DNA of 64,000 nucleotides from Sediminibacillus dalangtanensis (GTDB taxonomy: Bacteria > Bacillota > Bacilli > Bacillales > Amphibacillaceae), in contig NZ_CP046956.1 of assembly GCF_017792025.1 (NCBI RefSeq), positions 1,054,001 through 1,118,000 on the forward strand, given 5' to 3'. Position 1 is the first letter of the stretch. Every line of letters starts with the position of its first letter. Below, piece after piece: positions 52,726 through 61,298 of this stretch. The translations under genes and the position numbers were made by a program. A model generated the notes under the pieces. It had not been told where the DNA came from, ran no database searches, and worked only from the letters and a program-made list of their open reading frames with translations.

Positions 52726-52788
52726 GAAAGGGATGAGAAGTCAGAATTTTCCTTCTTTTGGTCCCTTTCTCGTATCCTCTTTTTTTTA
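52726..52788 (+). terminator. Probable terminator after the esterase gene
   Basis: GAAAGGGA pairs with TCCCTTTC and AGAAG with CTTCT in one extended imperfect hairpin; a T run follows only about ten bases later. The rest of 52678-53037 is AT-rich promoter region. Confidence 0.4.
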
Positions 52789-52928
52789 TAAAATGAACAT
52801 ACTTCTTCACACAGATGAACGGATGCTTATGTACAACCTCATTAAGCTTTCTTTGAAAAAATTCCCTTATCCCCAATGACTTTATAAAACAAACATGTTA
52901 AAAATTTTCTGAAAAAACAAAAAATAGC

Positions 52929-52957
52929 TTGTTTTCTTGAATTTTATTCCCTATAAT
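52929..52957 (+). promoter_or_regulatory. Promoter upstream of the Opp-type operon
   Basis: TTGTTT, 17-bp spacer, TATAAT, 80 bases before the first gene. Confidence 0.55.
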
Positions 52958-53037
52958 AATGCTCATCATCCTTTTTATCCTAATTTTTCTATTTGTGATA
53001 AAAAATGTAATATAACATAAAACAGGGAGGGAGAATA

Positions 53038-54045
53038 TTGGCTGATACGTTACTAGAGGTTAAGCACTTAAACACGTCTTTTCGAATTAACGATAATTAT
53101 TATGCTGCAGTAGATGACGTGTCGTTGACGGTAAATAAAAATGAAGTGTTGGCTATTGTCGGTGAGTCTGGTTCTGGAAAAAGTGCTTTGGCTTTTTCCA
53201 TCATGGGGTTACATAATCGGGCGAAAATAGAAGGCGGCATATTTTTTAAACAACAGGATTTGGTTGGATTGCCGAAGAGCAAGCTCAATAAGCTCCGCGG
53301 CGACGAACTTTCCATGATTTTTCAGGACCCACTAACTGCTTTAAATCCTCTCATGAATATTGAAGATCAAATAGGGGAAACCATTCTGCTTCACCATAAG
53401 AAGTTATCCAGAAAAAAGCGGAAAGAAAGAGTGATCGATTTACTGAATCAAGTGGGCATCCCTCGTCCTGAACAAATCTGTGAGCAGTTTCCTCATCAAC
53501 TTTCCGGGGGGATGAGACAACGGGTAATCATTGCCATTGCAATAGCAAACAATCCGGAATTATTAATCGCCGATGAACCGACAACAGCATTGGATGTAAC
53601 CATCCAGGCGCAAATTTTAGATTTAATCCAAGACTTAAAAGAAAGCATGCATACCGGAATCATTTTGATTACACATGATCTAGGGGTAGTGGCTGAAATG
53701 GCGGACAGGGTCGCAGTGATGTATGCAGGCCAGATAGTGGAGCTAGCAGACGTCCATACGCTATTTGAAAAACCGCTCCATCCTTATACACGATCACTTT
53801 TGCATTCGGTTCCGAATGAGGGACAGGATAAACTTCATGTCATACAAGGGATAGTTCCTTCACTCCAGCATCTTCCGAGACAGGGCTGTCGGTTTGCAGA
53901 GCGTATCCCGTGGCTGGATGGTTCTGCGCATGAGGAAAATCCAGAATTGCATGAAGTGAAGCCAGATCATTTCGTGCGGTGCACGTGTTATCGCCATTTC
54001 CATTTCCCGGCTGAAAGGGAGGGGTGGACGCATGGCATTTCTTGA
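53038..54045 (+). CDS. Peptide ABC transporter ATP-binding protein (OppD/AppD type)
   Basis: A 335-residue ABC ATPase: Walker A GESGSGKS (from residue 42), signature LSGGMRQR, Walker B LLIADEPTTALDV, and the extra C-terminal oligopeptide/dipeptide domain with HPYTRSLLHSVP and the cysteine-containing CRFAERIPW and FVRCTCY, which can hold an iron-sulfur or metal site in some homologues. TTG start at 53038 after GGGAGGGAG. It powers peptide or nickel import together with the next four genes and overlaps the F-type gene by 14 bases. Confidence 0.95.
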   Translation: MADTLLEVKHLNTSFRINDNYYAAVDDVSLTVNKNEVLAIVGESGSGKSALAFSIMGLHNRAKIEGGIFFKQQDLVGLPKSKLNKLRGDELSMIFQDPLTALNPLMNIEDQIGETILLHHKKLSRKKRKERVIDLLNQVGIPRPEQICEQFPHQLSGGMRQRVIIAIAIANNPELLIADEPTTALDVTIQAQILDLIQDLKESMHTGIILITHDLGVVAEMADRVAVMYAGQIVELADVHTLFEKPLHPYTRSLLHSVPNEGQDKLHVIQGIVPSLQHLPRQGCRFAERIPWLDGSAHEENPELHEVKPDHFVRCTCYRHFHFPAEREGWTHGIS

Positions 54046-54955
54046 AGTGAAAAATTTAAAAGTCCACTTCCCGGTCAGGGGTGGATTGTTCAACCGGAAA
54101 ATAGATGCTGTCAAAGCAGTGGACGGTGTATCTTTTACGATTGAACAAGGAAAAACCTACGGATTGGTGGGGGAATCCGGTTCAGGAAAAACAACTACCG
54201 GACGAGCGATCATCGGCTTGAACAAAATAACGGCGGGACAGGTGATTTTCGAAGGGCAAGGTTTAACGGGTAAAAGCTCCAGGGTGCAAAAAGATGTACA
54301 AATGATCTTTCAAGATCCTTACTCCTCTCTGAATCCGAGGAAACGTGTGCTGGATCTTATCGCCGAACCGCTCCGGAACTATGAAAAGCTAACCAAACAG
54401 GACGAGCTGGAACAAGTGATACAGCTCTTAAAAAAAGTGGGACTAAGCCAGGATAGCATCTGGAAATATCCGCATGAATTTTCAGGTGGTCAGCGGCAGA
54501 GAATCGGAATTGCCCGGGCGATAGCATTGAAACCGAAACTGATCATAGCCGACGAACCAGTTTCTGCGCTCGATGTATCTGTCCAAGCCCAAGTGCTGAA
54601 CTTTATGCAGGAAATCCAGGAGGAACTAAACCTTACATATCTGTTTATCAGCCACGATTTAGGAATCGTCAAACATATGAGTGACCGAATCGGGATTATG
54701 TACAAGGGCCGTTTTGTCGAAGAGGGAACAACAGGAGAGATATTCAATAGTCCGCAACACATATACACAAAACGACTGGTCGCGGCGATTCCAGACATTG
54801 ATCCGAAAAAACGGTCTTTGCAAAAACATCTGCGCCAAGAAGTACAATCCGAATACAAACGCTCTTACCATGATTATTTTGATGAACAAGGGCATGTCTA
54901 TGATTTGCGTAACATCTCTGATTCCCATCTAGCAGCATTGCCGGAGAAAGGTTGA
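54032..54955 (+). CDS. Peptide ABC transporter ATP-binding protein (OppF/AppF type)
   Basis: A 307-residue second ATPase: Walker A GESGSGKTTTGR, signature FSGGQRQRIGIARAI, Walker B LIIADEPVSALDVSVQAQ. It forms a heterodimer with the D-type subunit. Its C-terminal extension lacks the cysteines typical of many DppF proteins. The start ATG lies inside the preceding gene, with GGGAGGGG upstream. Confidence 0.95.
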   Translation: MAFLEVKNLKVHFPVRGGLFNRKIDAVKAVDGVSFTIEQGKTYGLVGESGSGKTTTGRAIIGLNKITAGQVIFEGQGLTGKSSRVQKDVQMIFQDPYSSLNPRKRVLDLIAEPLRNYEKLTKQDELEQVIQLLKKVGLSQDSIWKYPHEFSGGQRQRIGIARAIALKPKLIIADEPVSALDVSVQAQVLNFMQEIQEELNLTYLFISHDLGIVKHMSDRIGIMYKGRFVEEGTTGEIFNSPQHIYTKRLVAAIPDIDPKKRSLQKHLRQEVQSEYKRSYHDYFDEQGHVYDLRNISDSHLAALPEKG

Positions 54956-54962
54956 TGATCCT

Positions 54963-55925
54963 ATGTGGAAATTCATTGTTAGAAGATTGTTTATTACCAT
55001 GCCACAGGTTTTATTGCTGAGTGTCTTGGTGTTTCTAATGGCTCAGATGATGCCCGGTGATGCTCTCTCTGGACAAATCGACCCGAACATCGATCCAGCG
55101 GCAATCGAGGCACAACGAGAAAAACTTGGCTTGAACGACCCTTGGTATGTGCAGTATGTGGATTGGGTAGGTTCTGCTCTTCATGGCGATCTCGGTCAGT
55201 CTTTCCGTCACAAAATGCCGGTAACGGACCTGATTGGACAGCGGCTCGCCAATTCGTTTTGGCTTGCTGTTGCAACCCTGATTCTAACCTATCTAATTGC
55301 AATACCGCTTGGCATTATTAGTGGCAGATACAATGACACACTTCGTGACCAGCTGATTACCGGTTATACCTATATAGGATTTGCTACTCCACTGTTTATT
55401 TTTGCTTTGGTGTCTTTATGGGTCTTCGGATTTAAACTGGAATGGTTTCCGACTGGTGGCAGCGTGGCACCAGGACTTGAGCCAGGAACCTTCCCTTATA
55501 TTGTGAGTAAACTGCAGCACCTTTTATTGCCGGCCCTGTCCATGGCTTTGATTACCACGGTGAATACTGTCCAATACTTGCGCAGTGAAATCATCGATAC
55601 CAAGCAAAAAGACTTTATCATCACGGCAAGAGCAAAAGGGGCGCCGGAATCCAGAGTCTATCATCGCCACATCCTACGAAACTCCCTGCTACCGCTTGCT
55701 GCATTCCTTGGTTTTGAGATCACTGGTTTGATAGGTGGGACCATTTTTGTAGAAACGATTTACAGTTACCCGGGAATGGGATTGTTGTTCATGGATTCTA
55801 TCACGCTTCGTGATTATAGCGTGGTCACTTCGGTCGTATTGCTACTGGGAGTAGTCTCCATCTTAGGTGTGCTGCTGTCGGATATCATTTTAAGTATGGT
55901 AGATCCGAGAATCCGTATTAAATAA
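54963..55925 (+). CDS. Peptide ABC transporter permease (OppB/AppB type)
   Basis: A 320-residue integral membrane protein with six helices and the BPD_transp_1 EAA loop (ARAKGAPESRVYHRHILRNS). The N-terminal MWKFIVRRLFITMPQVLLLS and the conserved MPGDALSGQIDP are typical of OppB/DppB. It begins 8 bases after the F-type gene. Confidence 0.95.
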   Translation: MWKFIVRRLFITMPQVLLLSVLVFLMAQMMPGDALSGQIDPNIDPAAIEAQREKLGLNDPWYVQYVDWVGSALHGDLGQSFRHKMPVTDLIGQRLANSFWLAVATLILTYLIAIPLGIISGRYNDTLRDQLITGYTYIGFATPLFIFALVSLWVFGFKLEWFPTGGSVAPGLEPGTFPYIVSKLQHLLLPALSMALITTVNTVQYLRSEIIDTKQKDFIITARAKGAPESRVYHRHILRNSLLPLAAFLGFEITGLIGGTIFVETIYSYPGMGLLFMDSITLRDYSVVTSVVLLLGVVSILGVLLSDIILSMVDPRIRIK

Positions 55926-55945
55926 AAGATAAAGAGGTGATACAC

Positions 55946-56845
55946 ATGGCTGAATTACAGGCTGGCGCCACTGGTAGGCAGGAAAAAAGCCCTTCCGCAT
56001 TAAAAATTATGTGGAGAGAATTGGCCAGGGACAAGGTCGCATTGATATCTTTCATTTTCTTGCTGATGGTAACAGTTTTTGTATATGGCATCTCCTTGTT
56101 TTTGAATCAGGATGAAATCGTGGCAGTCGACTTGTTTGAAATTCATCAGCCTCCAACCGGAGAATTTTGGCTGGGCACTGATTATGGTGGCAGGGATGTG
56201 TTTGGCCAATTGATTATCGGTACGCGCAATTCTCTGTCTATCGGTATTCTGGTCACCTTGATGACCGGTATCATCGGCGTACTATATGGGTTGATTTCCG
56301 GTTACTTTGGCGGAACGGTTGATAACATCATGATGCGGATTGTTGACTTCTTTCTTATCCTCCCCTTTTTGATGATTGTCATTGTATTTTTGGCCATTGT
56401 TCCAAAATATGATATTTTTTCGTTTTCTTTGATTATGACGTCCTTTTTGTGGATGGGGATTGCCAGGTTGATCCGATCCAAAGCTTTGCAGGAACGGGAG
56501 TTGGATTATGCACAGGCATCCAAATCGCTGGGAACTCCGGAATGGAAAATCATGTTTTCGCAGGTCCTGCCAAATTTAAGTTCTTTGATTATCGTTACCA
56601 TGACGTTGAATTTAGCTGCGAATATTGGTTTGGAGTCCGGGCTGTCTTTTTTAGGATTCGGATTTCCGGAAAGCACGCCAAGTCTTGGCACTTTGCTTGG
56701 TTATGCAAGGAACCCGCAAACCTTGGAGTTCAGATGGTGGATTTGGGTTCCTGCAGCAGTGTTGATTTTTGTTCTAATGTTAAGCGTACGCAATGTCGGA
56801 GAAGCACTGAAGCGTGCTTCCGACTCAAGGCAGAGGAGAGGATGA
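55946..56845 (+). CDS. Peptide ABC transporter permease (OppC/AppC type)
   Basis: A 299-residue permease with N-terminal OppC domain (LARDKVALISFIFLLMVTVF), the sequence HQPPTGEFWLGTDYGGRDVF characteristic of OppC/DppC, and the EAA loop QASKSLGTPEWKIMFSQVLP. The ATG at 55946 follows AGAGGTGA; a GTG at 55937 lies inside that site. It overlaps the small ORF that follows (ATGA). Confidence 0.95.
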   Translation: MAELQAGATGRQEKSPSALKIMWRELARDKVALISFIFLLMVTVFVYGISLFLNQDEIVAVDLFEIHQPPTGEFWLGTDYGGRDVFGQLIIGTRNSLSIGILVTLMTGIIGVLYGLISGYFGGTVDNIMMRIVDFFLILPFLMIVIVFLAIVPKYDIFSFSLIMTSFLWMGIARLIRSKALQERELDYAQASKSLGTPEWKIMFSQVLPNLSSLIIVTMTLNLAANIGLESGLSFLGFGFPESTPSLGTLLGYARNPQTLEFRWWIWVPAAVLIFVLMLSVRNVGEALKRASDSRQRRG

Positions 56846-56934
56846 AGGACGTTCAATTGATACTCACATCAATAATCTTGTTATTGATGATGTGTATAGA
56901 TAGTCAGTTCACTAGTGCTGACACACCATTTTAA
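56842..56934 (+). CDS. Possible 30-residue hydrophobic peptide inside the Opp operon
   Basis: The ATG (56842) overlaps the stop of the C-type permease gene as ATGA and is preceded by GAGGAGAG. The frame encodes a short N terminus, a hydrophobic core (LILTSIILLLMMCI) and DSQFTSADTPF, then TAA 14 bases before the binding-protein ATG. It could be a secreted or membrane peptide, a coupling ORF that keeps ribosomes on the message, or chance. Not recognised. Confidence 0.45.
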   Translation: MKDVQLILTSIILLLMMCIDSQFTSADTPF

Positions 56935-56948
56935 GGGGAGGAAATTAG

Positions 56949-58775
56949 ATGAGAAAAAAACATTATGGCAAGCTGTTGTTCTTGTTGATGCTGGCCTTTC
57001 TGTTCTTCGTTTTGGCGGCGTGCAGTGACGAGGATGCAGGAGCGGAAGTCGAAGGAAAAGACGATGCGGAGAAGGGTGAGTCTGCACAGGACGAGGTTTT
57101 CTCGATTGATGATTTTGAACAAATCAAGACCAATCAAGGAGAGGCAATCGAAGGTGGAACGCTTAACTTCGGCTTGGTTTCCGATACCGCTTTTGAAGGT
57201 ACATTGAACTTTAATTTTTACTCCGGAAATCCAGACGCACAGGTGATTAGCTGGTTCGATGAATCGTTGTTGGACGTAGATGAAAATTATGCCTATACGA
57301 ATGATGGAGCTGCAACGCTTGATGTAGACCGGGAAGCAAAGACAATCACATTCAAAATCCGTGATAATGTCAACTGGCATGATGGCGAGCCTGTGACAGC
57401 TGAAGACTGGCAGTTTGCCTATGAGGTGATAGGCCACCCGGACTACGACGGAATTCGTTATGGATCGGATTTTACGATTATCAAAGGCATGGAAGCCTAC
57501 CATAATGGAAAAGCAGATACGATATCCGGAATTGAGGTCATCGATGAGAAAACGATGAAAATAACGTATGACACCTTTACCCCGTCGCTTTTGTCGAGCG
57601 GAATTTGGTCCTATGCGATGCCAAAACATATCTTTAAAGATATTCCGGTTGCAGACATGTCTTCCTCCCCGGAAGTACGTGAACACCCAATCGGGATGGG
57701 GCCGTTTAAAGTAGATTCTATTGTACCCGGTGAATCCGTGACGTTCGTGAAAAACGAAGATTACTGGCGGGGAGAACCGAATCTCGACGGGGTTACGCTA
57801 AAAGTAATCAACCCGAATGTAGTCGTGCAGGCACTGGAAAATGGAGAAGTGGATTTGGTGGATAGTTTTCCAACCGATCAATATCCGGAAAATGCGGATA
57901 TGTCCAACGTAGAGTTTGTCGGTGACGTGGATCTTGCTTATACGTATATCGGATTTAAATTAGGGAAGTGGGATGCAGACGCCGGTGAGGTGGTCCCAGA
58001 TCCGGACGCAAAAATGGCAGACGTTGATCTTAGAAGAGCCATGTGGCATGCCGTAGACAATGATGCGGTCGGCAAGAAGTTTTACAATGGTCTTCGCTGG
58101 AACGCCAGTACACTCATTCCGCCTTCCCATCCTGACTACCATGATGATAGTATCGAAGCACCAACTTACGATCCTGACAAGGCGAATCAGCTTTTGGATG
58201 ATGCTGGCTATGAAGATGTCAATGGTGATGGTATCCGCGAGGACAAAGATGGCAATGAACTTGTGATCAATTTTGCTTCGATGTCAGGCGGTGACACTGC
58301 AGAACCGTTGGCTCAATACTATATCCAGGCGTGGGAAGCAGTAGGTTTGAAAGTTGAGTTGCTTGATGGACGCTTACAGGAATTCAATACTTTCTATGAC
58401 CGTGTGGAAGCGGATGATCCGGAAATCGACATTTATCAGGGTGCATGGTCTGTAGGGTATGATGTCAATCCGGCTGGTTTATACGGAAGGGATGCCGCTT
58501 TTAATTACACCCGTTATGCAAGTGAAGAAAACGACGCATTGCTGCAGGAAGGTGTATCGGAAAAAGCATTCGACGAGGCATATCGTCAGGATGTCTACAG
58601 TAAATGGCAGGAGCTGATGGTGGAAGAAATTCCAGTATTCCCGACCGTTTACCGGGCAGTGATCATTCCGGTGAACAACCGGGTGCAAAACTATGCTGTC
58701 GACTTCAAAGAAGGTGTCGGCATCTATCGTTACCAACTAGCGGTAACCCAGGAAGAGGCAGTAACTGCTGAATAA
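56949..58775 (+). CDS. Peptide ABC transporter substrate-binding lipoprotein (SBP family 5)
   Basis: A 608-residue lipoprotein: signal peptide, lipobox LAAC (Cys25), an acidic linker, then the family 5 binding-protein fold. Typical segments are NVNWHDGEPVTAEDWQFAYE and VRFDRRAMWHAVDN-like DLRRAMWHAVDN near residue 360. Loop YDVNPAGLYGRDAAFNYTRY is near the ligand site. The ATG follows GGGGAGGAAAT. Last gene of the D-F-B-C-A operon; a peptide ligand is likely but unproven. Confidence 0.94.
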   Translation: MRKKHYGKLLFLLMLAFLFFVLAACSDEDAGAEVEGKDDAEKGESAQDEVFSIDDFEQIKTNQGEAIEGGTLNFGLVSDTAFEGTLNFNFYSGNPDAQVISWFDESLLDVDENYAYTNDGAATLDVDREAKTITFKIRDNVNWHDGEPVTAEDWQFAYEVIGHPDYDGIRYGSDFTIIKGMEAYHNGKADTISGIEVIDEKTMKITYDTFTPSLLSSGIWSYAMPKHIFKDIPVADMSSSPEVREHPIGMGPFKVDSIVPGESVTFVKNEDYWRGEPNLDGVTLKVINPNVVVQALENGEVDLVDSFPTDQYPENADMSNVEFVGDVDLAYTYIGFKLGKWDADAGEVVPDPDAKMADVDLRRAMWHAVDNDAVGKKFYNGLRWNASTLIPPSHPDYHDDSIEAPTYDPDKANQLLDDAGYEDVNGDGIREDKDGNELVINFASMSGGDTAEPLAQYYIQAWEAVGLKVELLDGRLQEFNTFYDRVEADDPEIDIYQGAWSVGYDVNPAGLYGRDAAFNYTRYASEENDALLQEGVSEKAFDEAYRQDVYSKWQELMVEEIPVFPTVYRAVIIPVNNRVQNYAVDFKEGVGIYRYQLAVTQEEAVTAE

Positions 58776-58792
58776 TTCATGAAGCTAGAAGT

Positions 58793-58870
58793 GCTGGGAT
58801 AAAAGAACAGTGACCAAAGCAAAAACCGAACGAATTCGAAGTTTTATTTCGAATCATCGTTCGGTTTTTC
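58793..58870 (+). repeat. Terminator-type repeat (family 3), copy after the Opp operon
   Basis: Conserved lead CTGGGATAAAAGAACAGTGA and CCAAAGCAAAAACCGAACGA, then a hairpin ending CGTTCGGTTTTTC. The arms contain AAAACCGAACGA/ATTCGA and the complementary right side. It serves as the intrinsic terminator of the Opp operon. Same family as 25601 and 26145. Confidence 0.82.
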
Positions 58871-58980
58871 TAGTAGCATGAAAAATGAGGAGATTGTCGA
58901 CGAAGTTAAATGGATTAGGATATAGTATATGTAACGAAGGTGAAGACAAATTTTAAAGCGAATCCAAAAGGAGGGAGCCC

Positions 58981-59553
58981 ATGCTTCATAATGAGGAAAA
59001 ACTGTTGCTGGAAGGCAAGGACATTTATTTGCGCCCGTTCGAAAAGGGTGATGCTGCTCAAACACTTCAGCTGCAAAAAAGGAACAAGGAATTTTTTGAA
59101 CGGTTTTCGATGACTCGAAGTGAAGCTTATTATACCTTGTCTACTCAACAGAAGTTAATGGAATCGTTTCGTGCGAAAAGAGAGGCAGATGAAGCGTATC
59201 ACTTTGGAATCTACCAAAAGAGTGACCACCAGCTGGTAGGGAACATTCAGTTGTTACAGGTTGTGCGCGGTTCTTTGCAAAGTTCATTTATCGGTTATTT
59301 CGTTGATGAGAGCCACAATGGAAAAGGGTATGCCTCCGAAGCAGTAAAGCAAATAACTTCCTATGCATTTAATGGATTAAAATTACACCGAATTGAAGCC
59401 GGGGTCATGCCGCACAACAAAGGATCAATACGGGTGTTGGAGAAGGCGGGTTTTCACCGGGAAGGAATAGCCAGAAAAAATGTGTTCATTAACGGGAAAT
59501 GGGAAGATCATCAAGTATTGGCTCTTCTTAACCCCGCTGATTCGGTTTCCTGA
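58981..59553 (+). CDS. GNAT acetyltransferase, RimJ/RimL type
   Basis: A 190-residue N-acetyltransferase. N-terminal LLEGKDIYLRPFEKGDAAQT is typical, the acetyl-CoA loop is ESHNGKGYASEAVKQI, and the family ending LHRIEAGVMPHNKGSIRVLE continues into KAGFHREG. RimJ-type enzymes acetylate protein N termini or small amines; the target is not known. The ATG follows AAGGAGGGAG. It is 17 bases before the HAD gene, probably one transcript. Confidence 0.92.
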   Translation: MLHNEEKLLLEGKDIYLRPFEKGDAAQTLQLQKRNKEFFERFSMTRSEAYYTLSTQQKLMESFRAKREADEAYHFGIYQKSDHQLVGNIQLLQVVRGSLQSSFIGYFVDESHNGKGYASEAVKQITSYAFNGLKLHRIEAGVMPHNKGSIRVLEKAGFHREGIARKNVFINGKWEDHQVLALLNPADSVS

Positions 59554-59570
59554 CATGGAGGAGGTGCAAT

Positions 59571-60227
59571 ATGATACAGGCTGTTCTGTTTGATCTGGAT
59601 GGCACCATGCTGGATCGTGAAAGGAGCATCCGGTTATTCATCCAAGGTCAGTATGACCGGATGGAGAACTATTTAAGAGATGTGGATAAAACAGATTTTA
59701 TCGAAGCTTTTTTGAAATTAGACGCCGGCGGATATGTTTGGAAAGACAGGGTGTATCAGCAGCTGGTCAGTAAATTTTCAATTCGCTCTGTTTCCTGGCA
59801 GGAATTGCTGGATGATTACATAAGCCAATTTAGACACAGTTGTATCCCTTTTCCCAACCTTAAAGTAGTCCTGGAAACCTTGAGATACAAGCGGTTAAAG
59901 TTAGGAGTCATCACAAACGGCCGTTATCCTTTTCAACTGGATGCAATCAAGGCGCTCGGTATCGAACGATATTTTGATTTGCTGTTAATTTCTGAAAAAG
60001 AAGGAATCGGGAAACCGGATCCAGCTATTTTTCATAGAGCTTCAAAGCAGCTGAACGTTCCGCTGGATAAATGTTTATTTGTCGGTGACCATCCGGAAAA
60101 GGATATGGAAGCGGCAGGAAAAGCAGGGATGGTTACTGTTTGGAAGAAAACGACAGGCTATAAAGCGGAAAAAGCGGACTATACCATTCGCCGTTTAGAA
60201 GAATTACTTGAGTTAGAAGTTGTTTAA
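59571..60227 (+). CDS. HAD-superfamily hydrolase (phosphatase-like)
   Basis: A 218-residue protein. Motif I FDLDGTMLD has nucleophile Asp8 and Asp10, motif II is GVITNGR, motif III is the Lys in GIGKPDPAIF, and motif IV is VGDHPEKDMEAAGKAG. A cap domain lies between about 15 and 85. It is a small-molecule phosphatase of the YjjG/Gph type; the substrate is unknown. The ATG follows GGAGGAGGTG. Confidence 0.92.
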   Translation: MIQAVLFDLDGTMLDRERSIRLFIQGQYDRMENYLRDVDKTDFIEAFLKLDAGGYVWKDRVYQQLVSKFSIRSVSWQELLDDYISQFRHSCIPFPNLKVVLETLRYKRLKLGVITNGRYPFQLDAIKALGIERYFDLLLISEKEGIGKPDPAIFHRASKQLNVPLDKCLFVGDHPEKDMEAAGKAGMVTVWKKTTGYKAEKADYTIRRLEELLELEVV

Positions 60228-60250
60228 CGATGGCAACCATGGAAAAGAGG

Positions 60251-60293
60251 TAGGAACAGGAGAAGAGATGCTCTCCCCTTGTTCCTATTTTTT
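60251..60293 (+). terminator. Terminator of the GNAT-HAD operon
   Basis: TAGGAACAGGAGAAGAG and CTCTCCCCTTGTTCCTA form a long stem with two mismatches around ATG, followed by Ts. Confidence 0.85.
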
Positions 60294-60303
60294 ATCTCAA
60301 TAG

Positions 60304-60395
60304 ACCAATTGGTTTTGTTGACAAAAAGCGTGATGTATCATAAGATAATCCTCATGATTAAATGACCAGTTGGTACTAAAAAGTAACCGCTTGGT
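60304..60395. promoter_or_regulatory. Three ACC-N4-GGT operator-like palindromes
   Basis: ACCAATTGGT at 60304-60313, ACCAGTTGGT at 60365-60374 and ACCGCTTGGT at 60386-60395. The first touches the -35 region, the other two follow the -10 box, and the last two centres are 21 bp apart (two turns). They resemble the AGACC-type boxes of the lmrAB/TetR regulon in B. subtilis. Probably bound by the TetR protein encoded next. Confidence 0.65.
60318..60346 (+). promoter_or_regulatory. Promoter of the TetR-DHA2 operon
   Basis: TTGACA (60318-60323), 17-bp spacer, TAAGAT (60341-60346), flanked by the operator-like palindromes. Confidence 0.75.
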
Positions 60396-60410
60396 TTTGG
60401 GGGGAGACAG

Positions 60411-61298
60411 ATCAGTAAAAAGCAGGTTTTAAAAGAAGCGGCAATTCGACTATTCGCGGAAAAAGGCTACCATATGACCTCCATACAGGAAATCGCTCTA
60501 GAGACGGGGGTTTCCAAGGGAGCTTTTTACAAACATTTTGCCAGTAAAGAAGCGTTACTAATTGAATTGGTTAAGGACTGCCACAATAAAATGTTTCTAA
60601 AAGCCCATTCTGTTCAAGTTGACGGGGCATTGACCGGAAAGGAATTACTACAAAAGCGAATAGAAATTGAGCTCGAACAAACTCGGAAAAACAGTTCGAT
60701 TCTCTTTACCTTGTTCAAAGAATTCCCTCCTGGAGAGTCGAATGAAATTTCTCAAATGATGAAAGAGTTCCATATGAAATTAATTCAGTGGCATAAACAA
60801 TGTCTAATCGAGGCATTTGGAGACAGCGATGCGATCTGGGATATCGTCGTGATGTTCGAGGGGATATTGAAAGAGTATATATCGCTGCTGGTATTCAAGC
60901 AGACCCAAGTACCAGTGGGCCGATTGGCTCATTTACTGACAGATGTTTTAGAATCTATGATTAATCGAGCAAAAAATCTGGAACCTATTCTCAACGAAGA
61001 GACGGTGTTACCGGACAAACAGAATGATAATCCTGCCATCCTGAAACAACAGCTGCATAAACTAATGGAGTCTGTCAGACAAGAGGCTGAAACACTTCTA
61101 GTACCGGACAAAATGAAGAACGATACATTAGCGGCTCTGAATCATCTTTCAGAGGAAATACAAAAAGACAAACCGCAGATATACTTGCTTGATGCATTAA
61201 TTGATTATTTAAAACAGCAGGATTGTTTAGTAAGCAGTATTCTGCAAATCGAGCACACACTAAACAGATTATTGAGGGAAGAAGGAGAAGATAGATAA
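60411..61298 (+). CDS. TetR-family regulator (start codon uncertain, possibly ATC)
   Basis: About 295 residues, longer than most TetR proteins because of a C-terminal helical extension. The HTH reads KQVLKEAAIRLFAEKGYHMT, then SIQEIALETGVSKGAFYKHF. The first in-frame ATG (60474) would delete helix 1 of this domain. In frame upstream there is no ATG, GTG or TTG; an ATC at 60411, four bases after GGGGGAG, fits the expected protein start (ISKKQVLKEA). Either a rare ATC start is used, or a recent mutation damaged the start. It shares one base (TAATG) with the exporter gene, as in lmrA-lmrB. Confidence 0.8.
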   Translation: MSKKQVLKEAAIRLFAEKGYHMTSIQEIALETGVSKGAFYKHFASKEALLIELVKDCHNKMFLKAHSVQVDGALTGKELLQKRIEIELEQTRKNSSILFTLFKEFPPGESNEISQMMKEFHMKLIQWHKQCLIEAFGDSDAIWDIVVMFEGILKEYISLLVFKQTQVPVGRLAHLLTDVLESMINRAKNLEPILNEETVLPDKQNDNPAILKQQLHKLMESVRQEAETLLVPDKMKNDTLAALNHLSEEIQKDKPQIYLLDALIDYLKQQDCLVSSILQIEHTLNRLLREEGEDR

